Shown: piece after piece, positions 8,323 through 16,945 of the stretch
Layout: the number at the start of each line of letters is the position of its first letter
How positions within the stretch are numbered: position 1 is the first letter of the stretch
Assembly: GCA_965220505.1 (NCBI GenBank)
Contig: CBDCQE010000001.1
Coordinates: forward strand, 1,116,001-1,180,000
Length of the DNA: 64,000 nt
Source: Bin87 sp965220505
GTDB taxonomy: Bacteria; Chloroflexota; Dehalococcoidia; Lucifugimonadales; UBA3495
Direction: 5' to 3'
Notes under the pieces: model-generated
The model's input: only the letters and a program-made list of their open reading frames with translations
What the model was told of the DNA's origin: nothing
Databases searched by the model: none
Made by a program: the position numbers and the translations under genes

Positions 8323-8948
8323 TAGGCGGATCGGTTATGTCAATCCTGCGCTTTGCAATGATTCGGCGCCGGCAGGGCACATGCGATGACCACTGCCGAC
8401 GCGGGAACTCAGACTGATGTTGCGATGGGATGCCTCCAGGGTTTCGATGGTGCAGGCGATGGATTTACGATTGATGACCAGGTCTCGAAGCGGTTATCAG
8501 CCCCACGGCCGGGGGTATTGCGCTGTGTTTTTTGCTCTCATTGCCCGTGCCCACGGCACGGCGGGCTGTGGCGGGCCCGGTGGCCGGGCGACTACCCTGA
8601 GTAATATGATCAGAGACAGTCTCCCATGACGCCGTTTAGCGACTTGGATGCTGATCTGGGTGGCCGTTTTCGCTTGAGACTTGGTCGGGATAGGGATCTC
8701 TCGCCTGCACGGCTATGATAGCACGTGCGTTCGGGTTATGGTAAGGACTCGGGTGTCAGATAATCAGCGAGGCGGATTTGGGGCGTGGCTTGCCGCCGTG
8801 GACGGCGGGCTCAGGGACGCGATTTACGGAAAGGGGGAGCGATTCGACCGATTGGACAGTCAAGGCCACCAGGTTGTTGCCGCCCATTGTTGCCACCACA
8901 GTGCGGCCCCAACGAACCTGTTGCGGAGGCGGTAACGATTCGGGGCGC

Positions 8949-9560
8949 CTATGGCGCAACGCCAACCAGAACGAGGGGGACGGATGGGACACCCCGGCCC
9001 TGGCGAACGACGTTCATCAGGTCACGCTCGAAGTACGGCACACCCGAGGACATTTCCCGTTCCAATTCCTTCATCGGCAGGATCTCGATTCCCACGTCGA
9101 TGATTTCCGCAACGTAAAAACTCAGATGCTTGACAAAAAGATCGTGGGCTACGAAAGCATATTTGCCGAATTGGATTTCGATGGCCACGCGATCCTTCAG
9201 ATAATCGGTTTGGTTGTACGAGAGGATCGGTTCGTAGCCAGCAGCTTCAATCCGATCCTTTTGTTCCCCGTCGGCGAGGTCGTAGATGCCTCGCAGCAAC
9301 TTCTCGTCGGGAGCAACGTAGAACGAATTCCGGCGTTCGCCCCAATCCCTGGCTTTGAACTCCGCTTTGAAGGCGTCATTCATGTCCCTGGGTGAGTACA
9401 AAAGCCGGCCGCGCATCGTCCGTTCGCGGGAAACTTTGGTCCGGCACGCTTCGGCGTCCACCGAAGCTATTACCTGCTTGACCTCTTCCCAAAGCCGAGG
9501 GCGGTGAACCAGCAGGAATTCCTCGCCGTTCAAGTGGGAATAGAGGGATTTGATTTGCAT
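8949..9560 (-). CDS. Type II restriction endonuclease, BglII/BstYI-like
   Basis: 203 residues. D119, E128 and Q130 (D-x8-E-x-Q, in RVAIEIQFGKY) match the unusual D...ExQ catalytic arrangement of the BglII family in place of PD-(D/E)xK. The C-terminal region with DVGIEILPMK, EMSSGVPY and RQGRGVPSVPLVLVG is strongly family-like. The enzyme would cut unmethylated duplex DNA at a GATC-centred six-base site (AGATCT or RGATCY by family analogy), but the site itself cannot be deduced. The ATG at 9560 overlaps the methyltransferase stop as TGATG, indicating translational coupling. A TTG at 9563 is an alternative start. The length is typical. Confidence 0.85.
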   Translation of the reverse strand: MQIKSLYSHLNGEEFLLVHRPRLWEEVKQVIASVDAEACRTKVSRERTMRGRLLYSPRDMNDAFKAEFKARDWGERRNSFYVAPDEKLLRGIYDLADGEQKDRIEAAGYEPILSYNQTDYLKDRVAIEIQFGKYAFVAHDLFVKHLSFYVAEIIDVGIEILPMKELEREMSSGVPYFERDLMNVVRQGRGVPSVPLVLVGVAP

Positions 9561-10507
9561 CAATTCCCGCCGTTGGGCAGGCTCGGATCGTAAATCGGCT
9601 TTCCCATAGGACGTGTTTTCAAACGGCCAGCGCGCAGGTCGTGAATGCGATCAGCCGCAATGTTCACGTATTCGTCCACATTGTCGCAGCCCAATCCGAT
9701 GCGGCCGTGCATCAACGCCGCGATAACGGAAGACCCCACGCCCATAAACGGGTCAAAAACCCGATCACCGGGCTCGGTCAGCGCCAACACCAGCCGCTCG
9801 ACCAGTTCCACTGGAAATTGACACGGGTGGACCGTTTTTTCCGGGTGGTTGTGCTTCACGTTGGGAAATTCCCACACATCGCTGGGGTTCTTTCCCTTGG
9901 GGTTCCCAGATAGCCGGCCGATATTGGGACCTTTGAAATGCCGCTTGTTGGGATACTTGGACGGCACCCTGATGGGATCCAAGTCCCAGGTGTAATCGTC
10001 CGACTTGGTCCACCAATTGACTGTCTCGTACCTGCCGGAGAGACGCTTTGAACTGTGCAGCCCATGCCCGAAATGCCAAACTATCCGGTTGCGGAGTTTT
10101 AGGCCCAGTCGTTTGAACATCGGATAAAAGATCGTGTCCAGTGGGATTATTTCTCCCCGGTCCACGTAATTTCCGACTTGCCAACATATCGATCCCTGGT
10201 CGTGCAGCACGCGGACGCACTCGCTCACCACCAGTTCCTGGTTGTCCAGGTAATCCTCAATCGAGGTCCTGGACTCGTAGGACTTGCCAAGATTGTAAGG
10301 CGGGGACGACACCACCAGCTTGATGCTGCCGTCGGGCAGACTCCGGGTGAATGTGAGCGCGTCCTCGCAGGCGATCAGCAACTCATCGTCGTCGAAGGAA
10401 CGGCCTGGAGTATCCGGCAAATCTACAAGCGCCGGTTGGTACTCTCCGTCCGCGCCTAGCGCAGATTGGGGCAAAACGCCGGAATGGTAGCGGGTCTGAT
10501 GGTTCAT
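9560..10507 (-). CDS. Type II DNA methyltransferase (N4-cytosine/N6-adenine, beta class)
   Basis: 315 residues from ATG 10507; a TTG at 10522 would add five. Motif IV SPPY (about 68-71) precedes motif I DPFMGVGSS (about 252-260), the order of beta-class amino-methyltransferases. The SPP(Y/W) catalytic loop methylates an exocyclic amino group. It is the cognate protective enzyme for the endonuclease encoded immediately downstream. SPPY is compatible with either N4C or N6A; BglII-type partners are usually N4C by family knowledge. No controller (C) protein gene is adjacent, so R expression may be limited mainly by translational coupling. Confidence 0.88.
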   Translation of the reverse strand: MNHQTRYHSGVLPQSALGADGEYQPALVDLPDTPGRSFDDDELLIACEDALTFTRSLPDGSIKLVVSSPPYNLGKSYESRTSIEDYLDNQELVVSECVRVLHDQGSICWQVGNYVDRGEIIPLDTIFYPMFKRLGLKLRNRIVWHFGHGLHSSKRLSGRYETVNWWTKSDDYTWDLDPIRVPSKYPNKRHFKGPNIGRLSGNPKGKNPSDVWEFPNVKHNHPEKTVHPCQFPVELVERLVLALTEPGDRVFDPFMGVGSSVIAALMHGRIGLGCDNVDEYVNIAADRIHDLRAGRLKTRPMGKPIYDPSLPNGGN

Positions 10508-10673
10508 AGGATGTGACGTCAAGCCGGCGTGTCCAATTGTGGAACTCTCACCAGCATCGAACCGGAAATCAGCTTCTATGGAGCGATACTATCATTCCAT
10601 CACTGGCTCAACAACACACTGCTGTCAGGTGATGAGCAGCCGAGGACAGCGTTCCGTTTCAGGTGGCTTCTTT

Positions 10674-10701
10674 GCATGGATGGACAGGATGAACGGGATT
10701 T
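10674..10701 (+). repeat. Dispersed GCATGGATGGACAGGATG repeat, copy 2
   Basis: It matches the copy at 8296-8322 with a few substitutions and lies between divergent genes. Confidence 0.75.
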
Positions 10702-10718
10702 GCAGATGCGGGGGACTC

Positions 10719-10746
10719 CTGGATTCCGGCTTTCGCCGAAATGACG
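10719..10746. repeat. Dispersed CCGGCTTTCGCCGG-type palindromic repeat
   Basis: CTGGATTCCGGCTTTCGCCG followed by AAATGACG. The same palindromic family (ATTCCGGC..GCCGGAAT) recurs at 45411-45583 and 56891-56996, and resembles REP-like elements known in many bacteria. Confidence 0.8.
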
Positions 10747-10795
10747 TTAAATTAAACCGCCTAAAATGGAACGCTACCGTGGCCGAGTGGGTTTG

Positions 10796-10824
10796 TTGAC
10801 CGGCCGGCGGGGTGTGGGTATTAT
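10796..10824 (+). promoter_or_regulatory. Sigma-70-type promoter for the TPP enzyme/acyl-CoA synthetase unit
   Basis: -35 TTGACC (10796-10801), a 17-bp spacer and -10 TATTAT (10819-10824) give a leader of about 110 nt that contains one copy of the GAGATTGCC repeat. Confidence 0.65.
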
Positions 10825-10868
10825 CGCGGCAATTGGCCCTGACGCGCCGGGGCACGCGCGAAATCCAC

Positions 10869-10899
10869 GAGATTGCCGCGCTTCGCTCGCTATGACAAC
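10869..10899. repeat. Dispersed GAGATTGCC...GCTATGACAAC repeat
   Basis: Same family as 8197-8226 and the right arm of 52519-52610. It lies in the predicted 5' leader of the downstream TPP enzyme gene. Confidence 0.7.
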
Positions 10900-10939
10900 G
10901 ACCTCACCCTTGTAATGACGATTTCACTGGAGAAGTACC

Positions 10940-12658
10940 ATGCCGCAGGCCCATGAGTTGATTGTGCAGTTTCTGGAGGAGGCGGGAATCGACGCCGTGT
11001 TCGGGATACCGGGCGGCGGGACGGGGCAGATTTTCACCAACCTGGTGGGAAAGGAGCCGGCGATCAACACGTACCTGACGCGGCACGAGCAGACGGCGGC
11101 GATCATGGCCGACGCTTACGCTCGGGCGACGGGGAAACCGGCGGTGATCATGGGGCAGGGGCTGTTCATGGGATCGAACGCATCGTTCGGGATCATGGAG
11201 GCGATGCTGAGCAGCAGCCCGATGCTGGTGCTGACGGACACGTCGGACGGCGGCGTGGGGCAGCATCCGGCGAACCAGTCGGGGGCCGGCGAGTACGGGA
11301 GCATCGACCTCCACAACATCTTCCGGTCGATGACGAAGTACACGACCCTGGCGACCTCGCCCAAGGAGGCGGCGCTGGGGGCACAACTGGCGATCAAGCA
11401 CTCGATGAGCGGGCGGCCGGGTCCGACGTGCCTGCTGATGCGGACGGCGTCCATCGCGGGGGAGGTTGACCTGGAGTCGCCGCCGTTCATCCACGACACG
11501 GCGGGGTACCTGAACACGGCCAAGCCACAGGCGGCGCCGGCGGACATCGAGAAGGCGGTGGAGATCCTGTCGCAGTCGCGGCGGCCGGTGATCGTGGCGG
11601 GTAACGGCGTGCACATGGCCGGGGCGCACGGCGCGCTGCAGCAACTAGCCGAGCAATGGAACGCGCCGGTGGCGACGAGCTACAAGGGGAAATCGGCCAT
11701 CGCGGAGACGCACCCGCTGTCGGTGGGCATGGTCGGGGTCTACGGGCAGGAGGCGGCGAACCGGGCGGTGGGCGACGCCGACACGGTGGTGATCGTGGGG
11801 GCGAAGCTGAGCCCGCAGGACACGGTGCGGGAGCGGCCCAACATATTCAACCCGCGGGGGCAGCGGATCATCCAGATTGACATCGATGACCGGAACGCGG
11901 GATGGACCTTCCCGGTGGAACTGGGTCTGATCGGCGACGCGGGGAGCATCCTGGGGCAAATGGTGGAGGCATCGGCGGAGGAGGCGGGATTGACGGCGGG
12001 CAACCGGAGTGAGTGGGCCGGCGCGTTGCCGGGACGGAAGAATGACGCCGGGTTCTACGAGGACGCGGGGCTGCACACCGACTCTTCGCCGGTGTTGCCG
12101 CAGCGGCTGGTGCGGGTCCTGCAGGAAACGATGCCGGCGGACACGGTGTACGCGCTGGACGCCGGGAACAACCGGACGTGGATGGCGCACCTGTTCCAGT
12201 CGCAGCAGGCGCACACGTTCTTCTGCCCGGGCGGCACGGCCGGCATGGGCTGGGGATTGCCAGCGTCAGTGGGGCTCCAGATCGCGTATCCGGGGCGGCC
12301 GGTGGTGAGCGTGACGGGAGACGGCGGGTACATGATGACGGTGAACGCACTGTCGACGGCGATGCAGTACAACCTGCCGATCATCTGCGTGGTGTTCAAC
12401 GACGGCGCGCTGGGCATGGTGCGGCATCACCAGGCTCCCGGGCAGTACATCGCATCGGAGTTCGCGGAGACGGACAACGCGGCGGTGGCGCGGGGGTTCG
12501 GGTGCTTCGGCGTGCAGGTGGCGGACTCGCGGAACCTGGGGGACGCGCTGAGGGATGCGCGGGCGTCGGGTCTGCCGGCGGTGGTGGACGTGCTGATCGA
12601 CCGGGGGCCGAGTCCGGACGACTGGCGGGCGGACGCGCGGAGGTCGGGGGAGACTTAA
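10940..12658 (+). CDS. Thiamine-pyrophosphate enzyme, acetolactate synthase-like (second paralogue)
   Basis: 572 residues, ATG preceded by GGAGAA. The Pyr-domain glutamate lies in RHEQTAAIMADAYARATG, and the C-terminal PP domain has the TGDGGYMM...FNDGALGM metal/TPP motif. The central domain has the DHS-like FAD/ADP-binding region of the IlvB superfamily. The reaction is not assignable beyond 2-oxo acid decarboxylation or carboligation. It is followed after 96 bp by an ADP-forming acyl-CoA synthetase in the same direction. An acid or acyl-CoA degradation unit is therefore plausible, with the TPP enzyme perhaps acting on a 2-oxo acid or 2-hydroxyacyl-CoA. That link is inference. Confidence 0.85.
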   Translation: MPQAHELIVQFLEEAGIDAVFGIPGGGTGQIFTNLVGKEPAINTYLTRHEQTAAIMADAYARATGKPAVIMGQGLFMGSNASFGIMEAMLSSSPMLVLTDTSDGGVGQHPANQSGAGEYGSIDLHNIFRSMTKYTTLATSPKEAALGAQLAIKHSMSGRPGPTCLLMRTASIAGEVDLESPPFIHDTAGYLNTAKPQAAPADIEKAVEILSQSRRPVIVAGNGVHMAGAHGALQQLAEQWNAPVATSYKGKSAIAETHPLSVGMVGVYGQEAANRAVGDADTVVIVGAKLSPQDTVRERPNIFNPRGQRIIQIDIDDRNAGWTFPVELGLIGDAGSILGQMVEASAEEAGLTAGNRSEWAGALPGRKNDAGFYEDAGLHTDSSPVLPQRLVRVLQETMPADTVYALDAGNNRTWMAHLFQSQQAHTFFCPGGTAGMGWGLPASVGLQIAYPGRPVVSVTGDGGYMMTVNALSTAMQYNLPIICVVFNDGALGMVRHHQAPGQYIASEFAETDNAAVARGFGCFGVQVADSRNLGDALRDARASGLPAVVDVLIDRGPSPDDWRADARRSGET

Positions 12659-12662
12659 GCTT

Positions 12663-12691
12663 GCATCGATGCACAGGATGGACGGGATTTT
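12663..12691 (+). repeat. Dispersed GGACAGGATG-type repeat, copy 3
   Basis: GCATCGATGCACAGGATGGA plus CGGGATTTTT, immediately downstream of the TPP enzyme stop. A diverged copy of the 8296 family. Confidence 0.65.
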
Positions 12692-12711
12692 TGATCCTGA
12701 GATTGGACGCG

Positions 12712-12735
12712 AGGGGCGAATGGTTATTCGCCCCT
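12712..12735. repeat. AGGGGCGAA hairpin between genes
   Basis: A perfect 9-bp stem AGGGGCGAA/TTCGCCCCT with a 6-nt loop, ending 19 bp before the acyl-CoA synthetase start. It is similar to the hairpin at 6424-6449. It could act as a weak terminator/attenuator or be only a dispersed palindrome. Confidence 0.6.
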
Positions 12736-12754
12736 GTATTTGAGGGGGACACCG

Positions 12755-14878
12755 ATGGATTTCTGGACTGATGCACAGCTGGCGTCAATTGACCGGATGC
12801 TGAACCCGCGATCGATTGCGGTGGTCGGGGCGACGCCGCGGATGCAGTACGGCGGGCGGTTCGTGGCGGCGGCGATGGGGTCGATGGAGCGCGGGGTCAA
12901 CGTGTATCCGGTGAACCCTCGGTACGAAGAGGTGCAGGGGTTGCAGTGTTATCCGTCGGTGTCGGCGCTGCCTGAAGCGCCGGACGTGGTGGGCATCGTT
13001 GTGCCGTACCACGCGGTACTGGACACGCTGCGCGAGAGCTACCAGAAGGGCGCGAAGTCGGCCATCGTGATCTCGGCGGGGTTCTCGGAGCGCGGTGTCG
13101 ACGACCGTCGGGACCTCCAAGGCGAGCTCAGTCAGTTCGCGCGGGAATCGGGGATGAGGGTGAGCGGGCCGAACTGCCTGGGTCTGGCGAACCTGAAGGA
13201 CAACATCTGGGCCAGCGCGTCGTCGCTGGGAGCGTCGGCCTTGAGCGGGCCGATCGGGCTGGTGTGCCAGAGCGGGGCGTCGGCGTTCGGGCCGTTTCTG
13301 ACGCGGGCGGTTGATGAGGGCATCGGGTTCACGTACATCGTGTCGACGGGGAACGAGGCTGATTTGGACTTCTGCGACTTCGCGCGGTACCTGCTGGACG
13401 ACGACGATACGCGAGTGATCGCGGGGTTCGTCGAAGGGTTCAAGGACGGCCGGAAGTTCCTGGAGGTGGCACGGCTGGCGGCAGAACGGGGCAAGCCGAT
13501 TGTGCTGATCAAGATCGGGCGGTCGGACCTGGGGTCGCGAGCGGCCGGGTCGCACACGGCGGCGCTGACGGGTGAAGACACGGCTTACGAGGCGGCGTTC
13601 GCGCAGTACGGCGTGATTCGGGTGCAGGACTATGACGACTTGCTGCAGGTGTCGAACATGATGGCGCAGTGCCCAAGGCCGCAAAAGCGGGGGGTCGCCG
13701 TGGTGTCGCACTCGGGCGGGATCAGCAGCCTGACGGCGGACATGTTCGGGCAGGCCGGGCTGGACCTGCCGCCGCTGTCGGACCGGGCGAAGGACGGCAT
13801 CAACGACATTCTGAAGGGGTTCGGCTGGGCGGCGAACCCGTCGGACGTCACGGGGTTCGCCAACAGCGACGACTTTCCGGCGATCATGTCGTTCATGGCG
13901 GAGGACGAGGGCATCGGGACGCTGGTGGTCGCGTCAGCGGGCGCGGACCCACAGGCGACGCAGGTGATTGCGCAGCGAGACGCCAGCGGGATGCCGGTGG
14001 CGTTCCTGTGGACGGGCACTCGGGGCGCGACGTCGGGTCTGCCGATGCTGAGGCAGGCTCGGGTGCCGGTTTTCTACGTGCCGGACAAGCTGGCGGCGGG
14101 CGTGCGGTTCCTGAATGACTATCACGACTGGCGGGAACGGCGGCTGGCACGGGGGTTCGCGCAGGTTGCGGAGCTTACGAGGGAACAAACGGGTGCTGCT
14201 GAGGCGCTGAAGGGTGGCGGAGCGTTGTCGGAGTACGACAGCAAGGGGTTGATTCGGGGGTTCGGCGTATCAACGACGCGGGAAGAGATTGCGAGCGACG
14301 CTGACGCTGCGGTGGCTGCGGCAGAGCGGATCGGGTATCCCGTGGCGCTGAAGGTGAACTCGGCGGACATCCTGCACAAAACTGAGGCCGGCGCCATTCG
14401 GCTGGGCCTGGCGGATGCCGACGCGGTGCGGGTAGCTTTTGCGGAGGTGACTGCCAACGCGCGCGGGTATGACGCAAACGCGCGAGTTGACGGGGCACTG
14501 GTGCAAGAGATGGTGGCTGGTGGCGTCGAGACAATTGTGGGTGTGTCCTACGACGCGCAGTTGGGGCCGATCCTGCTGTTCGGGACGGGCGGCGTGATGG
14601 TAGAGGTGTACAACGACGTTGCGCTGCGGCTGTGTCCGATTACCCGCGAGGACGCGCTGGAGATGATCGACGAGGTGAAGGGGGCGCGACTGCTGCGTGG
14701 GTTCCGAGGGGCGCTGGCGGCGGATGTTGACGCGTTGGCTGACGTGCTGGTGAACGTTTCGCAGATGGCGGTTCAGCTGGAGGGATCGCTGGGCGAGCTG
14801 GACATCAACCCGCTGATGGTTCTGCCGGCCGGACAGGGGGTGAAGGCGGCGGACGCGCTGGCGGTCGGCACTGGGTAA
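12755..14878 (+). CDS. ADP-forming acetate/acyl-CoA synthetase family protein
   Basis: 707 residues from the ATG at 12755, preceded by GAGGGGGAC; a TTG at 12740 is less likely. The domain order is CoA-binding Rossmann (about 15-140), two succinyl-CoA-ligase-like subdomains (about 150-460) with the phosphohistidine motif GSHTAALTGE, and a C-terminal ATP-grasp domain (about 480-705). It would interconvert acyl-CoA + ADP + Pi with acid + ATP + CoA, giving substrate-level ATP from acyl-CoA breakdown or activating an acid. Alpha and beta parts are fused in the common bacterial order. The substrate is unknown. It is co-directional with the upstream TPP enzyme. Confidence 0.88.
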   Translation: MDFWTDAQLASIDRMLNPRSIAVVGATPRMQYGGRFVAAAMGSMERGVNVYPVNPRYEEVQGLQCYPSVSALPEAPDVVGIVVPYHAVLDTLRESYQKGAKSAIVISAGFSERGVDDRRDLQGELSQFARESGMRVSGPNCLGLANLKDNIWASASSLGASALSGPIGLVCQSGASAFGPFLTRAVDEGIGFTYIVSTGNEADLDFCDFARYLLDDDDTRVIAGFVEGFKDGRKFLEVARLAAERGKPIVLIKIGRSDLGSRAAGSHTAALTGEDTAYEAAFAQYGVIRVQDYDDLLQVSNMMAQCPRPQKRGVAVVSHSGGISSLTADMFGQAGLDLPPLSDRAKDGINDILKGFGWAANPSDVTGFANSDDFPAIMSFMAEDEGIGTLVVASAGADPQATQVIAQRDASGMPVAFLWTGTRGATSGLPMLRQARVPVFYVPDKLAAGVRFLNDYHDWRERRLARGFAQVAELTREQTGAAEALKGGGALSEYDSKGLIRGFGVSTTREEIASDADAAVAAAERIGYPVALKVNSADILHKTEAGAIRLGLADADAVRVAFAEVTANARGYDANARVDGALVQEMVAGGVETIVGVSYDAQLGPILLFGTGGVMVEVYNDVALRLCPITREDALEMIDEVKGARLLRGFRGALAADVDALADVLVNVSQMAVQLEGSLGELDINPLMVLPAGQGVKAADALAVGTG

Positions 14879-14902
14879 CGCGTCGGTACAAGCGGGGCAT
14901 GG

Positions 14903-15985
14903 GTGATTGAACATCTCGTGCCGGCGCAGCGGACGGACTCGGCGCTGGCCGAGCGGTTCCGGCGTTTCGCCATCGAGGAGTGTTCGGCCGCGTCGGATGA
15001 GGGAGCCGGCTCCCAGACCTACGAGATGCTGTCCGAGACGGTGGCCAACGACCGGGAGTTGCTGAGCTTGGCGCGCATGTGCCGGGTTGGTCAACCGATT
15101 CCCAATCTGTTCTTTGCGGCGGTAAAGCGGACACTGGCGTCGTTCCCCGGCACCGAATTGGCGGAACGTTACCACAGCGCAGAAGCGGGAGACCGGCCCG
15201 CGTCTGGTTTGGGTCAGGCTTTCACGGAATTTGCCCTGGCGCATAGTGACCGTATTGACCGGTACGTGGCAACACGCATGGTGCAGACGAACGAGGTCGG
15301 CCGCTGCGCTTACCTGATGCCGGGCTTTATGACCGTTGCGGCGGAGAACCCGGGCCAGCCTTTGGCGTTGCTGGACGTGGGAGCCAGCGCGGGTCTGAAC
15401 CTGAACTGGGATCAGTACCGGTACGTCTACTCGAGCGGCGATGTATTCGGTCCGACCGAGTCCGGTGTTGTCATTGAGTGCGACGCCAGGAATGGGTTGC
15501 CGAGTTTGCCATCCGCATTTCCCCGGGTGAATTTCAGGGTCGGGATCGACCTAGTGCCGGTGGACCTGGGCGAGGATGAAGAATACCTTTGGCTGCAGGC
15601 GTTGGTTTGGCCGGAACACGCGGGCCGGGGCGCCCTGTTGTCGGCGGCCAGGGACGTGTGGCTACAGTCACGGCCCACGGTATTGCAAAGCGACGCCGTG
15701 GAACTATTGCCAGTTGCGCTGGAGGATGTGCCGGAAGATGCGGCGTTGTGCGTGTTTCACTGCCACACGCTGAACCAGTTTTCTGCCGAGGCACGGGCGA
15801 GGTTCTGGGACTTCTTGCGGGCGGCGTCAATGGAACGTGTGGTGTACCACATGCCGTCGGAGGGAGACCGGCTCTCACTGCGCAGGATTGTCAATGGATC
15901 CGCGACGACCTTGCTAACCGCACGTAGACAGGTACACGGCAGATGGGTCGCGTTTGATACCCATGCAAGGGTATCCCGTGAGTAG
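14903..15985 (+). CDS. DUF2332 family protein
   Basis: 360 residues, GTG start. The family signature is visible: an N-terminal RFRRFAIEEC segment, EVGRCAYLMPGF in the middle, LLDVGASAGLNLNWDQYRY (a glycine-rich SAM-methyltransferase-like loop), and FHCHTLNQF near the C-terminus. DUF2332 proteins have a Rossmann-like fold and are suspected methyltransferases, but no reaction is established. It follows the acyl-CoA synthetase after 24 bp and may be co-transcribed. The length is normal. Confidence 0.82.
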   Translation: MIEHLVPAQRTDSALAERFRRFAIEECSAASDEGAGSQTYEMLSETVANDRELLSLARMCRVGQPIPNLFFAAVKRTLASFPGTELAERYHSAEAGDRPASGLGQAFTEFALAHSDRIDRYVATRMVQTNEVGRCAYLMPGFMTVAAENPGQPLALLDVGASAGLNLNWDQYRYVYSSGDVFGPTESGVVIECDARNGLPSLPSAFPRVNFRVGIDLVPVDLGEDEEYLWLQALVWPEHAGRGALLSAARDVWLQSRPTVLQSDAVELLPVALEDVPEDAALCVFHCHTLNQFSAEARARFWDFLRAASMERVVYHMPSEGDRLSLRRIVNGSATTLLTARRQVHGRWVAFDTHARVSRE

Positions 15986-16101
15986 GAATTGCCGCAGCGG
16001 CGATGATCCTGGCGAACTCAAATCGACGCAGGGCATGGCCGTTGGCCAGCGTCTACGGAGGTGCGTAAGCCCGCGGAGAAACGGTACCCGCGGGCCGGCG
16101 A

Positions 16102-16362
16102 TCAACGGGACCAGGACTTGACGGCTATCACCGTGGCGCACAAGAGAGAAGCGATGCAGAAGGTCGGCGTGGTCACCAGGGAAACCGCACCCCATCCGGG
16201 TATGAGCGACATTATCGCGACCGCCAGAGCGGCGGAGCCGCCCACGACCACGCCGGCGGCTATTGAATTGAGCAGGAGGTTGGAATGCCAAGGCTTACCC
16301 GCTTCGATGCGCAGAGCCTGGGCGGTGAGGTGCGAAATGGAAATCGACATTCTGCGGCTCAT
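16102..16362 (-). CDS. Small two-TM membrane protein coupled to the PPOX gene
   Basis: 86 residues. The ATG at 16362 overlaps the stop of the upstream flavin-binding protein (ATGA), so translation is probably coupled. The first 30 residues are soluble. Two hydrophobic helices follow (about 33-54 and 58-80), and the protein ends in KSWSR. It has no recognisable family and no motif suggesting transport or catalysis. The longer open frame through this point (to 16824) is an antisense-frame extension into the neighbouring gene. Confidence 0.6.
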   Translation of the reverse strand: MSRRMSISISHLTAQALRIEAGKPWHSNLLLNSIAAGVVVGGSAALAVAIMSLIPGWGAVSLVTTPTFCIASLLCATVIAVKSWSR

Positions 16363-16775
16363 CTTTCCTGTAGGACTTCTCCGGACAGCTGGTTGATGCG
16401 GTAGAGGCGGACCAGGACGGCGGCGCCGGTGCGGTCGGGGTCGCGGTCGAGCTCGCCCTGGACGGTGCGGGACATGACGTTGTCCCTGATTGCGCCTTCG
16501 CGGTACATGGATGCGGTGCCGTAGAAGCGCAAGTTCACGCGCTCGGTGGGGTGCCGATAGAAGAGGACGACCTTGGAACCGTTCTGGATATTGGCGGCGG
16601 AGTTGCGCCAGCCGCGTTCCCAGAAGGCCAGAGTCTCCCGATCGAACACCAGAACGCTGCCGCGCATGCTGATCTGGGGCTCGCCGTCCAGGGATACGGT
16701 AGCAATGAACATGGGGCAGCGGTCGGCCAGCGCGTTGTCGATACGGCGGCGAAGTTCGTCGTCGATGTAGATCAT
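16359..16775 (-). CDS. Pyridoxamine 5'-phosphate oxidase family (FMN split-barrel) protein
   Basis: 138 residues from the ATG at 16775, which has AGGAGA 7-8 bp upstream; earlier in-frame starts lack one. The sequence pattern of a split-barrel flavoprotein is present: an N-terminal helix, FIATVSLDGEPQISMRGS, then a strand-rich core with VVLFYRHP and VNLRFYG. Such proteins bind FMN or F420 and reduce small molecules or bind heme-related ligands. The substrate is unknown. The downstream two-TM gene overlaps it by 4 bp. Confidence 0.8.
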   Translation of the reverse strand: MIYIDDELRRRIDNALADRCPMFIATVSLDGEPQISMRGSVLVFDRETLAFWERGWRNSAANIQNGSKVVLFYRHPTERVNLRFYGTASMYREGAIRDNVMSRTVQGELDRDPDRTGAAVLVRLYRINQLSGEVLQER

Positions 16776-16945
16776 GGGAGTCTCCTGAAGCATGCTGCCG
16801 GGTGCAGGGCCGTTTCGAGGACACCGCACCCGAGTCAGTGGATGGCTCCTATAGGATACCCGACGGAATGCGGGGTGAGCGGGACAAGGATTGACGGGCT
16901 ATCGCTAGCCCGTCCGGCGCAAACTGAGTGTACAAAGCGGGACGG

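Larger units (their letters stand above)
8148..8948. other. Intergenic segment with dispersed repeats, no convincing gene
   Basis: It contains a GAGATTGCC...GCTCGCAATGACGG repeat (8197-8226) and a GGATGGACAGGATG repeat (8296-8322). Short open frames on both strands (for example 8681-8935 plus and 8756-8992 minus) have no recognisable domain and no good ribosome-binding site. It may be decayed sequence next to the restriction-modification genes. Confidence 0.5.
10508..10939. other. Repeat-rich intergenic segment with promoter
   Basis: Three different dispersed repeats lie within 230 bp (10674-10701, 10719-10746 and 10869-10899), along with a good promoter (10796-10824). No gene is apparent. 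Confidence 0.6.

Noticed and set aside
8756..8992. 78-residue minus frame overlapping the end of the restriction gene
   Set aside because: No recognisable family or RBS and it conflicts with the nuclease C-terminus; could be decayed sequence but not supportable.
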